Below, one piece after another: positions 1 through 7,152 of a DNA stretch of 14,783 bases; position 1 is the first letter of the stretch, and each line of letters opens with the position of its first letter. The notes under the pieces are model-generated. The model was not told where the DNA came from. It saw only the letters and a program-made list of their open reading frames with translations, and searched no databases. The position numbers and the translations under genes are program-made. Source of the DNA: an uncultured Planctomycetaceae bacterium (GTDB taxonomy: Bacteria > Planctomycetota > Planctomycetia > Pirellulales > Lacipirellulaceae); assembly GCA_937860165.1 (NCBI GenBank), contig CALMBE010000369.1:1-14783 (forward strand). The letters are read 5' to 3'.

Positions 1-212
1 AGTACCGCCGTGGCCATGGCACCCGCCATTGTGAAAAAGTCATTGGCCCTGGAGGGGGGCAAGGCCAATCCCGGAGAGATGAGGAATCAAGGGAATTTTG
101 GCCTCGAATGCGAGGAGAACAAGCCAGGTTCGGAGTACTGTAGAAATCGCTCTGGGAGACTGGCAGGTTTGCGGCTGTGGCCGACAATTCAGGGTGGGCG
201 AGCCAGATGTTC

Positions 213-2147
213 CTACGAAAATGCAACGTGATTGGTTGACCGCGATAGGGTTCGCCAGGGGGGACCAATGATTTCGGTGATTTCTTCAGTATCGAGCATC
301 TCGCGATCCAAAAGCGCGTCTGCGAGGGCGACTAATTTGTCGGGATGCTCGGTAAGGATTTTCTTGGCCTGGTCGGCGGCAGCGTGGAGAATTTTGGCGA
401 CTTCTTCGTCGATAATCTGGGCCGTCATTTCGCTGAATGCACGGTGCTCATGGGCCATCTCGCGTCCCAAAAAGGGGTGTTCCTCACCGTTGCTATATGC
501 GACCGGTCCGAGTCGTTCGCTCATGCCCCACCGGGTGACCATGCGACGGGCCAGTTCGGTCGCGCGCTTCAGGTCATTTTCTGCTCCCGCGCTGAATTCA
601 TCAAACGTGATCTTTTCCGCGGTACGACCTGCCAAAGACATCGCCAGTGTCGCCAGCATCTGGCTTTGGCCTATATTGAAGCGATCTTCCTCGGGGACGA
701 GTTGAGTGACGCCCAGGGCACGGCCGCGGGGAATGATCGTCACTTTGTGAACGGGTTCGCAAAATGGCAGAAGCCAAGCGACCAAGGCGTGTCCGGCTTC
801 GTGATAGGCGACGAGTTTACGCTCCTCGGGTGTGAGAATATCTTCGCGGGCCGAGCCCATCAAAACTTTATCACGGGCGTATTCAAAATCCTCGGGACCG
901 ACTTTGTCCTTGTTTTCTCGGGTGGCCCACAGGGCGGCCTCATTGACCAAATTGCGTATGTCGGCTCCGGTAAGTCCCACAGTCGCACGTGCGAGTTTGT
1001 CGAAATCGACCTTCTCGGTGACTGGTACTTTCTTGCTATGCAATTCGAACAGCTCTTTACGCCCCTTGAGAGTGGGTCGATCGACGGTGATGTGGCGATC
1101 GAATCTCCCAGGCCGAAGGAGGGCAGGGTCCAGGACATCTGGCCGATTGGTGGCAGCCAGCACGATGACAGTCGTGGTTGGACTGAACCCATCCATTTCG
1201 CTCAGGATTTGATTGAGAGTTTGCTCGCGTTCGTCGTGTCCACCTCCCAGACCCGCCCCGCGTTGTCTGCCAACGGCGTCAATTTCGTCGATGAACAAAA
1301 TCGCTGGGGCGCTGTCTTGGGCCGTCTTGAACATGTCTCGGACACGACCGGCACCGACTCCGACAAAGAGTTGAATGAACTCGGAACCATTGATGGAGAA
1401 AAATGGAACCCCTGCTTCTCCGGCCACGGCTCGGGCAAGTAGTGTTTTGCCGGTTCCCGGGGGACCCATGAGCAACACCCCCTTGGGAACCTGGGCACCA
1501 AGGCGTTGGAAGCGGGGAGCGTCTTTCAGATACAGAACGATTTCTTCTAGATCTTTTTTCACCCCTTCCAAACCTGCGATGTCATTGAAGGTGATTTGAC
1601 GCTCGTTGGCTTCGTAGCGTCGCGCTGGACTCTTGATGACACCGCCGAGCATTCCCCCTCCGAACATTTGGTCGCGGGAGCGCCGCATCATATTCCAGGC
1701 AAAAGTAACCAAGAGCACCAAGCCAGCCAGGGAAACAAAGAAGTAAATGTCGTCGTAACTGGCGGGGTCCTCGGCACGAATTTCAATTCCATTCGTACGG
1801 AGTTGTTCGAGCCACGATTCGCCGACCTGTTGGGGGAGAACGCACGCGAACTTGACCGTTGGTTCCTTGGGTGCCTCGGTGAGGGTTTGCGAATCGTCGG
1901 GAGTGGGGACAACAGGCGACTTAAACACACCCTCAACCCGCCGACCGACAAGATAGACGCGAGAGACATTCTTGTTCTGAATTTGATCGAGGAGTTGGCT
2001 ATAAGAAATAATTGGGGGAGTTCCCCAAGCCGAAAAGAAAACTAAGAGCACAGCACCCAACAATAACAGCAGGGTAATCCAATTGACGGATTTACGCGGA
2101 CGGGCACCTTTTTCCGGTGATTCGGGAGGTAGTGTTGGATCGTCCAT
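213..2147 (-). CDS. ftsH: ATP-dependent zinc metalloprotease FtsH
   Basis: This is a membrane-anchored AAA+ protease that unfolds and degrades misfolded membrane proteins and short-lived regulators at the inner face of the cytoplasmic membrane. The 644 residues show the full family order. There is a short cytoplasmic N-terminus, a first membrane helix (about 23-40), a periplasmic domain, a second helix (about 133-152) and the AAA+ ATPase module. In that module I see Walker A GPPGTGKT (228-235), Walker B ILFIDEID (283-290) and the second region of homology with RPGRFDRH (345-352). The peptidase domain has the zinc motif HEAGH (449-453) and a likely third ligand in AENDLKRAT (D525). Length is normal and nothing key is missing. 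The start is the ATG at 2147; no Shine-Dalgarno sequence is visible before it. It lies 60 bp downstream of a secreted MORN-like gene on the same strand, so the two may be co-transcribed. Identification is very secure. Confidence 0.98.
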   Translation of the reverse strand: MDDPTLPPESPEKGARPRKSVNWITLLLLLGAVLLVFFSAWGTPPIISYSQLLDQIQNKNVSRVYLVGRRVEGVFKSPVVPTPDDSQTLTEAPKEPTVKFACVLPQQVGESWLEQLRTNGIEIRAEDPASYDDIYFFVSLAGLVLLVTFAWNMMRRSRDQMFGGGMLGGVIKSPARRYEANERQITFNDIAGLEGVKKDLEEIVLYLKDAPRFQRLGAQVPKGVLLMGPPGTGKTLLARAVAGEAGVPFFSINGSEFIQLFVGVGAGRVRDMFKTAQDSAPAILFIDEIDAVGRQRGAGLGGGHDEREQTLNQILSEMDGFSPTTTVIVLAATNRPDVLDPALLRPGRFDRHITVDRPTLKGRKELFELHSKKVPVTEKVDFDKLARATVGLTGADIRNLVNEAALWATRENKDKVGPEDFEYARDKVLMGSAREDILTPEERKLVAYHEAGHALVAWLLPFCEPVHKVTIIPRGRALGVTQLVPEEDRFNIGQSQMLATLAMSLAGRTAEKITFDEFSAGAENDLKRATELARRMVTRWGMSERLGPVAYSNGEEHPFLGREMAHEHRAFSEMTAQIIDEEVAKILHAAADQAKKILTEHPDKLVALADALLDREMLDTEEITEIIGPPWRTLSRSTNHVAFS

Positions 2148-2207
2148 GTCGAAGTCAAACGCGAGTGAGGAATTGTAGAAGCGGACCGGTACCCAGAAAG
2201 TGTATGG

Positions 2208-2897
2208 CTAAAATCGTTCCACGGTGCCTTTTATTTTCCCCTTCTCGAAAACGCCTCGAGCGATCATTTCCCCCTGGTCGTCGAACTCAGTCATCTCACC
2301 GTCGAGCATCCCCTCCACGAAGTTTGCCTTTTGGCGTACCTGCCCATTCTCATAATAGGTTCTGCGTTCGCCAGAGACTTTTCCCTTGGTTAAAACGGCC
2401 TTCACGCTCGGAGTCTTGCCATCTTTGAAATAGCTCTCCCAGTTCCCTTCGCGGACTCCATCTTTGTAACTTTCAACGGAAGCCAGGGAGCCATCGGCGC
2501 GTAGAACTTGAAATGTTCCGTCGGGACGTCCTGATTTCATCGTGATCTTTTTGCAGAGCTTTTCTTCCGGATGCCAGTAAGTCCACTCGCCCGTCATGAC
2601 GCCGTTTTCAAATTTTCCCTCACAGAATTTATTCCCTTCGGGATAGTATTCGACATACATTCCATCGTTGACGATTGTATCGTCGGAAAGTTGGGCGACT
2701 TCACGTTCGTAACGAAGCTTTCCGCCCTCGTATTTATCTTGAACCTTAGTTCTGCGCGCCACGGAAGCGGGAGGTTCGACGGCGGGTTCCTCGAGGTAAA
2801 TACCAGTGTCTTTAGCCTGCTGAGCAACGACACCCCCACTAAAGATCGCGAAAGTGAAAGTCCAGAGAACAAAAAGTCTACGCATGATCTTCGCCAT
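2208..2897 (-). CDS. secreted YwqK/MORN-like repeat protein
   Basis: The product is about 229 residues. A signal peptide (basic MAKIMRRL, hydrophobic stretch, likely cleavage near GGVVAQ) is followed by a low-complexity linker. Then come five or six degenerate repeats of about 22-24 residues with the pattern 'G-x-W/Y-x-x-Y-x-x-x-G-x-x-x-x-x-x-x-x-x-x-G' (for example GEWTYWHPEEKLCKK, GNWESYFKDGK, GERRTYYENGQVRQK). These are the MORN-variant repeats of the family usually labelled 'toxin-antitoxin system YwqK family antitoxin'. That name is historical; a secreted copy here is more likely a structural or cell-envelope protein. The frame stays open 10 codons further upstream, but I chose the ATG at 2897 because AGAGGA lies 8 nt before it and the signal peptide then begins properly. 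It precedes ftsH by 60 bp on the same strand. The function is unknown. Confidence 0.85.
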   Translation of the reverse strand: MAKIMRRLFVLWTFTFAIFSGGVVAQQAKDTGIYLEEPAVEPPASVARRTKVQDKYEGGKLRYEREVAQLSDDTIVNDGMYVEYYPEGNKFCEGKFENGVMTGEWTYWHPEEKLCKKITMKSGRPDGTFQVLRADGSLASVESYKDGVREGNWESYFKDGKTPSVKAVLTKGKVSGERRTYYENGQVRQKANFVEGMLDGEMTEFDDQGEMIARGVFEKGKIKGTVERF

Positions 2898-3134
2898 AAA
2901 AGTGATCCTCTGAAATACGACTGTCAAATCAGCTCTGAGTTTTTCGATCCAACTTAGTTTCCGAAAACTGTAGCATGTCCCTGGGCCGAAAGTAAACTTA
3001 ATCTACCCAGGCCCGGGACCTAAGGCAGTTACCGGTACTAGTTTACGCCAACTTGTTCCGCTTGAGTATGACCCCAGACCGGTTTCGGATTATTTCGCAA
3101 TCGCCGGGATAGTTGGGCAATCCTCGATCAAGAC

Positions 3135-3152
3135 GTGTCCGTTCCGCCAACC
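3135..3152 (+). repeat. left copy of an 18-bp perfect inverted repeat
   Basis: GTGTCCGTTCCGCCAACC occurs here and, as its exact reverse complement, at 4482-4499. It lies about 60 bp upstream of the tnpA ribosome binding site, which would suit a transposon end, but it does not resemble the GTAAGCG-type ends I know for IS66. The identity stops sharply outside the 18 bp. Confidence 0.7.
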
Positions 3153-3214
3153 GCATCTTCTTTCTTTGGGCGTGACGGGTCAAGCTATCGCCATCTCAAC
3201 CCTGGAGGCGGCGG

Positions 3215-3588
3215 ATGGCGAATACTCAGCGGGACTTGGCGAAGGAGCGGCGGTGGTGCGGCGGCACGGGGCGAGTGGGCTGTCGGTGCGGGCGTTTTGC
3301 CGGCGGGAGTCGCTCTCCGAGGCATCGTTTTACGCCTGGCGGCGGACGATCGCCCAGCGGGACGGCGCTCGGCGCACGAAGTCGCACTCGTCTCCGTCGG
3401 CGGGGCCGCCGACGAAGCGGCGGGCCGCGAAGCCGCCTGTGTTCGTGCCGGCCGTGGTGACGGCGGAGGCGGGCCGCGAAGCTTCGCTCGCGCTGGAACT
3501 ACCCGGCGGCTGCGTGTTGAAGTTCTCCGGGCCGACGGAGCAGTTGGCGGACTTGATCGTCGCCCTGCGCCTGCGGTGCGCACGATGA
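3215..3588 (+). pseudogene. tnpA: IS66-family accessory gene tnpA, frameshifted
   Basis: This is the first gene of an IS66-type element and would encode a small helix-turn-helix accessory protein. The N-terminus MANTQRDLAKERRW reads from the ATG at 3215, which has GGAGG 6 nt upstream. The rest, from about AVVRRHGASGL (3250 on) through SVRAFCRRESLSEASFYAWRR to the stop, reads in the next frame. The switch falls in a GCGG-rich stretch around 3247-3258, where a small deletion between short repeats is the simplest cause. The first-frame alternative start near 3166 gives an N-terminus unlike the family. The stop TGA overlaps the tnpB start (ATGA, 3585-3588), the usual IS66 arrangement. GC content is clearly higher than in neighbouring genes, as expected for acquired DNA. 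No functional protein is likely unless programmed frameshifting occurs. Confidence 0.8.
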
Positions 3589-3722
3589 TCGCCGCCGATT
3601 TAGCCAACGTGCAAGTCTGGGTCGCCACGATGCCCGTCGATATGCGCAAGAGTTTTGATGGCCTGGCGGAGGTGGTCCGCAGCTTCTTGGGCCACGATCC
3701 ACTGTCGGGGAGCCTGTTCGTA
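3585..3722 (+). pseudogene. tnpB: IS66-family tnpB, 5' fragment
   Basis: The first 46 or so residues of IS66 TnpB (Orf2) are intact: after MIAADLANVQVWVATMPVDM come RKSFDGLAEVV and a stretch ending GSLFV. Full-length TnpB is about 115-120 residues. After the valine at 3720-3722 the frame leaves the family completely, and the DNA continues in another frame with the C-terminus of the transposase TnpC. An internal deletion has therefore joined tnpB to tnpC. The gene starts inside the tnpA stop codon (ATGA). Confidence 0.85.
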
Positions 3723-4020
3723 CACGACGCAAGGCTTCCTCGCCATCGACAACAACGCCGCCGAGCGGGCCCTCAAGCGGGTGGCCCTGGGCCGCAAGAA
3801 TTGGTTCTTTGCCGGCCACGACGCGGCCGCCGAGAACCACGCCCGGCTGTGGTCCCTCATCGCCAGCGCCGAACGCCACGGTGTCGATCCGCAGCGGTAC
3901 CTCACCAGCGTGCTGGCCAAGCTCGGCCAAACGCCGAGCGAGGAACTTGAGCAGTTCCTGCCGGACGTGTGGAAGCACAACGACGCGGCGGAGCCTGTGA
4001 TCTCGAACGATCAACTCTGA
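3723..4020 (+). pseudogene. tnpC: IS66-family transposase tnpC, 3' fragment
   Basis: About 97 C-terminal residues of the IS66 DDE transposase remain. They include the diagnostic segment LAIDNNAAERALKRV, which carries the catalytic glutamate, followed by LGRKNWFFAGHD, a region reading LWSLIASAERHGVDPQRYL, and the tail ending at TGA 4018-4020. The preceding roughly 400 residues, with the other catalytic acids, are missing, so the element cannot move by itself. The join with tnpB is near 3720-3724 and also changes frame. The stop codon overlaps by 10 bp, tail to tail, the end of the small minus-strand gene at 4011-4265. Confidence 0.88.
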
Positions 4021-4265
4021 TCGATCCGTTCGCGGGCCACGAGCACTTCTTTGCCGCTCCAAACTTCGGTTCGGCACCTTACGACGCATCCCGGCGGAAA
4101 CTGCCAATGCTCGTCGTCTGGATCGTAGTTCGCGGTGGGGAGCAAACGATACCTGCCTTCTCCAAGCGGGACGCCCTGAGTAGGGCGCAGGCATACCGTT
4201 CCCTCGTCGAGGAGTTCTACGAAAACCGCTTGCGGTTCAGTACTGGAATCCATCGCCACCGACAT
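4011..4265 (-). CDS. small acidic protein, predicted immunity partner of the adjacent toxin domain
   Basis: This encodes 84 residues, rich in acidic and aromatic residues, with no signal peptide or membrane segment: VFVELLDEGTVCLRP, YRLLPTANYDPDDEHWQF, GCVVRCRTEVWSGKEVLV. The start at 4265 is supported by GAGGTG 5 nt upstream (GAGGTGTTACATG). It overlaps by 29 bp the end of the toxin-like frame on the same strand (stop 4237-4239), the tight layout of toxin C-terminal domain followed by immunity gene in polymorphic toxin loci. I recall, without being able to check, similar small 'LLDEGTxVWRP' proteins lying next to such toxin domains. The inferred role is to bind and block the RNase domain in the cytoplasm. 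The gene looks intact although its toxin lacks a start, so it may be an orphan immunity gene. That it is a real gene is likely; the immunity role is an inference. Confidence 0.7.
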   Translation of the reverse strand: MSVAMDSSTEPQAVFVELLDEGTVCLRPTQGVPLGEGRYRLLPTANYDPDDEHWQFPPGCVVRCRTEVWSGKEVLVARERIDQS

Positions 4266-4506
4266 GTAACACCTCGTGCGTGACCTTGTCTACAACAACC
4301 GAGCGACCCGTTTGCGGGTGAACGAAACGAGTTGCAGCAGTGGCTGGATTCACATTGTTGGCGGCCGGAAACTGCTTGCCGCTCTGAATCGCTTCACCAA
4401 TCTGCTCGGCGGTCCAGCTGCGGCTCTGGAATTGGTTCTGCCATTTTACAGCCGAATGGTGGCCGCCAAGGCTCCACTCGGGGTTGGCGGAACGGACACC
4501 GCAATA
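4237..4506 (-). pseudogene. C-terminal toxin domain of a polymorphic toxin, colicin E5-like RNase (5' truncated)
   Basis: An 89-codon open frame without any ATG runs from an in-frame TAG (4507-4509) to TGA (4237-4239). Read as protein it contains ANPEWSLGGHHSAVKWQNQF, then SRSWTAEQIGEAIQSGKQF, then ATRFVHPQTGRSVVVD, and ends with EVLHVGGDGFQY. The order 'WT-x-x-x-I-x-x-x-I-x-x-G', a proline/asparagine-rich loop, 'ATRxVHPxTGxSVVVD' and 'EVxHVGxDGF' is the pattern I know from small C-terminal toxin domains of Rhs-type polymorphic toxins that are often classed with colicin E5 (tRNA-anticodon RNase). The class assignment is from memory. The frame has no N-terminal delivery part, so it is a remnant or an unjoined toxin tip. 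It is followed, with a 29-bp overlap, by the presumed immunity gene. Its 5' end overlaps the right copy of the 18-bp inverted repeat. Confidence 0.6.
4482..4499 (-). repeat. right copy of the 18-bp perfect inverted repeat
   Basis: This is the exact reverse complement of 3135-3152. It falls inside the start-less toxin frame, where it encodes VRSAN on the minus strand. The two copies enclose 1365 bp containing the IS66 remnant, the immunity gene and most of the toxin domain. Confidence 0.7.
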
Positions 4507-4582
4507 CTAACGGCCGTGAAGGGACCAGGGCCGATCAGTTTTTCAATATATCATAGGAATTGAGCCGATCCGCGGCGCGCTC

Positions 4583-4635
4583 GTCATCCCCGCACAGTGC
4601 TTGCCCCTCGCGGAGGCAGGGGCGGGGATCCAGTA
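4583..4635 (+). repeat. diverged dispersed palindromic repeat
   Basis: GTCATCCCCGC, a 28-nt middle part rich in G and C, then GGGGATCCAGTA form an imperfect palindrome. The ends resemble the tighter repeats at 4655-4683 and 10202-10230, with a longer centre. Confidence 0.5.
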
Positions 4636-4654
4636 TTTCACACTTTAATCTCCG

Positions 4655-4683
4655 CACTGGGTTCCCGCCTACGCGGGAATGAC
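4655..4683 (-). repeat. dispersed palindromic repeat (dRS3-like)
   Basis: On the minus strand this reads GTCATTCCCGCG, TAGGC, then GGGAACCCAGTG. It is a near copy of 10202-10230, built on a palindromic core of the type ATTCCC-N8-GGGAAT. It lies inverted next to the diverged copy at 4583-4635, between the toxin remnant and the 3' end of purF. Confidence 0.7.
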
Positions 4684-4726
4684 AATAATATCAATCCCAG
4701 TCCCCAACTCCCACCCTCCCAGTCCC

Positions 4727-6307
4727 CTACCCTTTCGTTGCCACTTCATAGGTCCGTTCCAAGGAACTCCCGGGGCTTCGGTCATTTTCTAGGGCGATTT
4801 GGTAGAGATGTTGGCCGTAGGGTGTGGGGTAATCGCCCGTGATACAGGCCCGACAGAGGTGATCGGCAGGCTTGGCCACCGCGCGGGCGATGGCTTCCAC
4901 GGGGAGATAACGGAGTGAGTCGGCACCGATTTCGGCGGCCATGGCGGCGAAGATTTCTTCAGAGGTTTGACCGGGTTTCATGAACTCGGGGGCAAACAAC
5001 TCGCGGATCGTTGACATGTCGATGCCGTAGAAACAGGGGGCCGTGATGGGGGGGCAGGCCACGCGGACGTGGATTTCCCGGGCTCGACCCACCTCGCGGA
5101 TTTTCGAGATCAGCACACGCATGGTCGTCGAACGAACGATGGAGTCTTCCACGAGAATCACCCGCTTGCCGGCCAGCACTTCGGGCAATGGCGTGTACTT
5201 GAGTGAGGCCTTCGCAACCCGGTCTCCGCTTGCTTCGATGAAAGTACGGCCCGAATACCGATTGCGGATCAGCCCCTCGACGCTGGGGACGCGGAGTTGA
5301 AAAGCCATCGAATCGGCGGCCGCCTTGCTGGTGTCGGGCACAGGGACCACGATCGTGTCCTCGTCCAGCGGCAGGTCTTCAAGCTGGGCCAATTCTTCGC
5401 CAAGTGCCTTGCGGGCCAGATACACGCTCCGATGATCCAAGGAACTGGCGACGTTGGAGAAATAGATCCACTCAAAAAAGCAGTGCGCTCGAGCGGTGCT
5501 GTCGCTGAATCGCTCGATCTTGAAACTGGCTTCGGAAATGGTAATCGCCTGGCCAGCTTCCAGGGGTTGGATCGATTCAGGACGGAATCCCAGGTTCACC
5601 AGCGCCACACTCTCGCTAGCGGCGGCAAACAGTGGGCCCTCGATGGCGTAGCACATCGGTTTCACACCGAGCGGATCCCGGGCTACGAGCATTTCTCCTT
5701 GAGCGTTTAGCAGTGCGAGACTGTAGGCCCCATCGAGTCGCTGGGCCAGATTTCGCATGACTTCGATCAATGGTTTCCGCCCGTCACCCGAGAGCTCGCG
5801 GCTAATCTCGTGCATCAGGATTTCGGTGTCGGTGGTGCGAGCCAGGTGGTGGTCGTCTTCGGCTAGGAGTTTGTCGCGGAGTTCGGCATAGTTTGCCAAC
5901 TGGCCATTGAAGGCGAAGCTGAACCACTTGTGTTTTTGCAGGTGGTGACGCTCAAAGGGTTGGGCATAGCTACAATCTTCGCCCCCGCAGGTGGCATAGC
6001 GCACATGACCAATCGCCGCGCGGCCGGCATATTCGCGCATGAGACTTTCGGCTTTGCCAAGATGATTGAGCCGAAATGCCTGGGTCACGGGGCCGAGCTT
6101 GCGATAGGTATCAATCAACTGGTTGCGGAGGGGGCTGAACGTGGTCATCCCCGCCGAAAGTTGCCCACGATTCTGAATATCGAGCAGCATGCGGGGCATC
6201 AGACGCGAAACTTCTTCCGGTCCCTGAAGTGGGCATAAGGGACTCACTTCTCTGCCGGGCAAATGATAAATCGCGGCCACGCCGCATTCGTGAAACAGTT
6301 CGCTCAT
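4727..6307 (-). CDS. purF: amidophosphoribosyltransferase (PurF)
   Basis: This enzyme catalyses the first committed step of purine synthesis: PRPP plus glutamine gives phosphoribosylamine. The 526 residues show an N-terminal class II glutaminase with nucleophile Cys8 in HECGV (a 7-residue propeptide is expected to be removed), HVRYATCGG (101-109), FNGQLAN (133-139) and TDTEI (159-163). The C-terminal phosphoribosyltransferase domain has the PRPP loop [13 protein letters not shown] (383-395). Cysteines at about 276 (HCFFEWIYF), 418 (VACPP) and 485/488 (CRAC) match the four ligands of the [4Fe-4S] cluster in the Bacillus-type enzyme. This suggests an oxygen-sensitive, cluster-containing form. 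The ATG at 6307 is preceded by CCCCCCTCC rather than a Shine-Dalgarno sequence. It stands alone, with no other pur gene in view. Confidence 0.95.
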   Translation of the reverse strand: MSELFHECGVAAIYHLPGREVSPLCPLQGPEEVSRLMPRMLLDIQNRGQLSAGMTTFSPLRNQLIDTYRKLGPVTQAFRLNHLGKAESLMREYAGRAAIGHVRYATCGGEDCSYAQPFERHHLQKHKWFSFAFNGQLANYAELRDKLLAEDDHHLARTTDTEILMHEISRELSGDGRKPLIEVMRNLAQRLDGAYSLALLNAQGEMLVARDPLGVKPMCYAIEGPLFAAASESVALVNLGFRPESIQPLEAGQAITISEASFKIERFSDSTARAHCFFEWIYFSNVASSLDHRSVYLARKALGEELAQLEDLPLDEDTIVVPVPDTSKAAADSMAFQLRVPSVEGLIRNRYSGRTFIEASGDRVAKASLKYTPLPEVLAGKRVILVEDSIVRSTTMRVLISKIREVGRAREIHVRVACPPITAPCFYGIDMSTIRELFAPEFMKPGQTSEEIFAAMAAEIGADSLRYLPVEAIARAVAKPADHLCRACITGDYPTPYGQHLYQIALENDRSPGSSLERTYEVATKG

Positions 6308-6421
6308 GGAGGGGGGTGCCAGCAGTCCAAGGGGAGGATTCTTCCGTGAGCCCCCATCATACGCCCTGCGGAGCGAATCCTCAACTCACTTGTGGGGGAG
6401 TAGGAGGAGTATGCGATAGGG

Positions 6422-6449
6422 CGTAAGTCATAAGTCGTTTGTCGTAAGT
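6422..6449 (-). repeat. array of four 7-bp units
   Basis: Four consecutive heptamers (CGTAAGT, CATAAGT, CGTTTGT, CGTAAGT on the plus strand) span exactly 28 bp. The same unit, four copies each, recurs in the opposite orientation at 10242-10269 and 12319-12346. This copy lies upstream of purF and of the Uma2-family gene. Confidence 0.75.
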
Positions 6450-6510
6450 GGAAGAAAGAGAATTCGTTCGTATCTCCCCTATTTCCAGCCCCCAGTCCCA
6501 GAATCGTGAA

Positions 6511-6540
6511 TAGTCATCCCCCCCACCACCTGGCTATAAT
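6511..6540 (+). promoter_or_regulatory. candidate promoter for the Uma2-family gene
   Basis: A perfect TATAAT at 6535-6540 is preceded, 18 bp upstream, by TAGTCA (6511-6516, four of six matches to TTGACA). Transcription would begin about 7-8 nt downstream, that is at or next to the ATG at 6548. The messenger would then be leaderless, which fits the lack of a Shine-Dalgarno sequence there. Confidence 0.45.
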
Positions 6541-6547
6541 GGTAACC

Positions 6548-7135
6548 ATGTCCACTACTTTGCGAACATCAACCGAGTTTCCGGATTTTCTCCCGCTGAC
6601 GAGGTTTTCTACCCAGCGGTATCTGCAGATGATCCAGTCCGGGGTACTAGGCCCCGACGACAAAGTGGAACTTATCGGAGGAGTAATCTGCGACATGTCA
6701 CCAGCGGGAATACCACACAACGAATTTCTCATCAATATTGTCGATCTCTTTGCACCGCTCCTGAAGGAATTTCGATTTGCGGTCCAGGCGACTTTGCCAG
6801 TGCGAGAGGGGCAAGTGTACGATCCTGATTTCATGCTCTTACGGCGCAACGCTGGCGGCTCCAAACGGGACTATCCCCGACCCGAGGATGTGATGCTCTT
6901 GATCGAGGCGGCGGAGTCTTCTTTGCAGCGCGATCAGGAAGTCAAACTTCCGGTCTACGCGGTGGCGGGAATTCAAGAATACTGGATTGTCGACCTCGTG
7001 CGAGAAGAAATCATCGTTCACCGCGATCCCGAAGGGGAAACATATCGCAGTGTGAAAACTTTGCGAAAAGGCGATCAACTATCGCTCCTGGCAGCACCCG
7101 GTTTTCCGCTTACCGTGCAACAGACATTCGAGTAG
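6548..7135 (+). CDS. Uma2 family (DUF820) endonuclease-like protein
   Basis: About 195 residues with the Uma2/DUF820 restriction-endonuclease-like fold. Visible conserved parts are KVELIGGVICDMSPAG with a following histidine, VYDPDFMLL (the acidic PD core), LLIEAAESSLQRDQEVKLP and YAVAGIQEYWIVDL. Together they give the E, D and E-x-K residues expected of a PD-(D/E)XK site. The family is found in large copy number in cyanobacteria and planctomycetes; its cellular role is not established. The frame is open further upstream, with other in-frame ATGs at 6506 and 6539. I prefer 6548 (MSTTLRTSTEF) because the TATAAT box at 6535-6540 covers the first bases of the 6539 codon. It is a single gene, convergent with the heme protein gene that ends 17 bp away. 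Confidence 0.88.
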   Translation: MSTTLRTSTEFPDFLPLTRFSTQRYLQMIQSGVLGPDDKVELIGGVICDMSPAGIPHNEFLINIVDLFAPLLKEFRFAVQATLPVREGQVYDPDFMLLRRNAGGSKRDYPRPEDVMLLIEAAESSLQRDQEVKLPVYAVAGIQEYWIVDLVREEIIVHRDPEGETYRSVKTLRKGDQLSLLAAPGFPLTVQQTFE

Positions 7136-7152
7136 TTTTTTCCCCGCGGCGA

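Noticed and set aside
1..43. Possible start of a minus-strand gene (ATG at 29 or 43) leaving the left edge
   Set aside because: Too few codons are visible and no ribosome binding site precedes either ATG, so it cannot be supported.
10..231. Plus-strand frame of 73 codons downstream of ftsH
   Set aside because: No ribosome binding site, no recognisable domain, and it runs into the ftsH stop on the opposite strand. I see no supportable gene in 1-212.
860..1192. Frameshifted duplicate of ftsH segments on the same strand
   Set aside because: These are other frames of the same intact ftsH gene, not separate copies.
345..1442. 365-codon frame antisense to ftsH
   Set aside because: It lies wholly opposite the conserved AAA+ and protease domains of ftsH and has no family features; it is a shadow frame.
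2922..2927. TTGACA on the minus strand as a -35 box for the MORN-like gene
   Set aside because: No acceptable -10 box lies 16-18 bp downstream; that position falls on the ribosome binding site.
2977..3019. GTCCCTGGGCC ... GGCCCGGGAC inverted repeat as a terminator
   Set aside because: The arms are separated by 22 nt with one bulge and no T run follows. The genes around it do not end here.
3135..3950. Long plus-strand frame (271 codons) through the IS66 region
   Set aside because: Only the short middle part (3585-3722) matches TnpB. The rest is out of frame with tnpA and tnpC and is high-GC read-through.
3499..4194. 231-codon minus-strand frame opposite the IS66 remnant
   Set aside because: Arginine- and proline-rich shadow of tnpA/tnpC coding DNA in high-GC sequence, without domain similarity.
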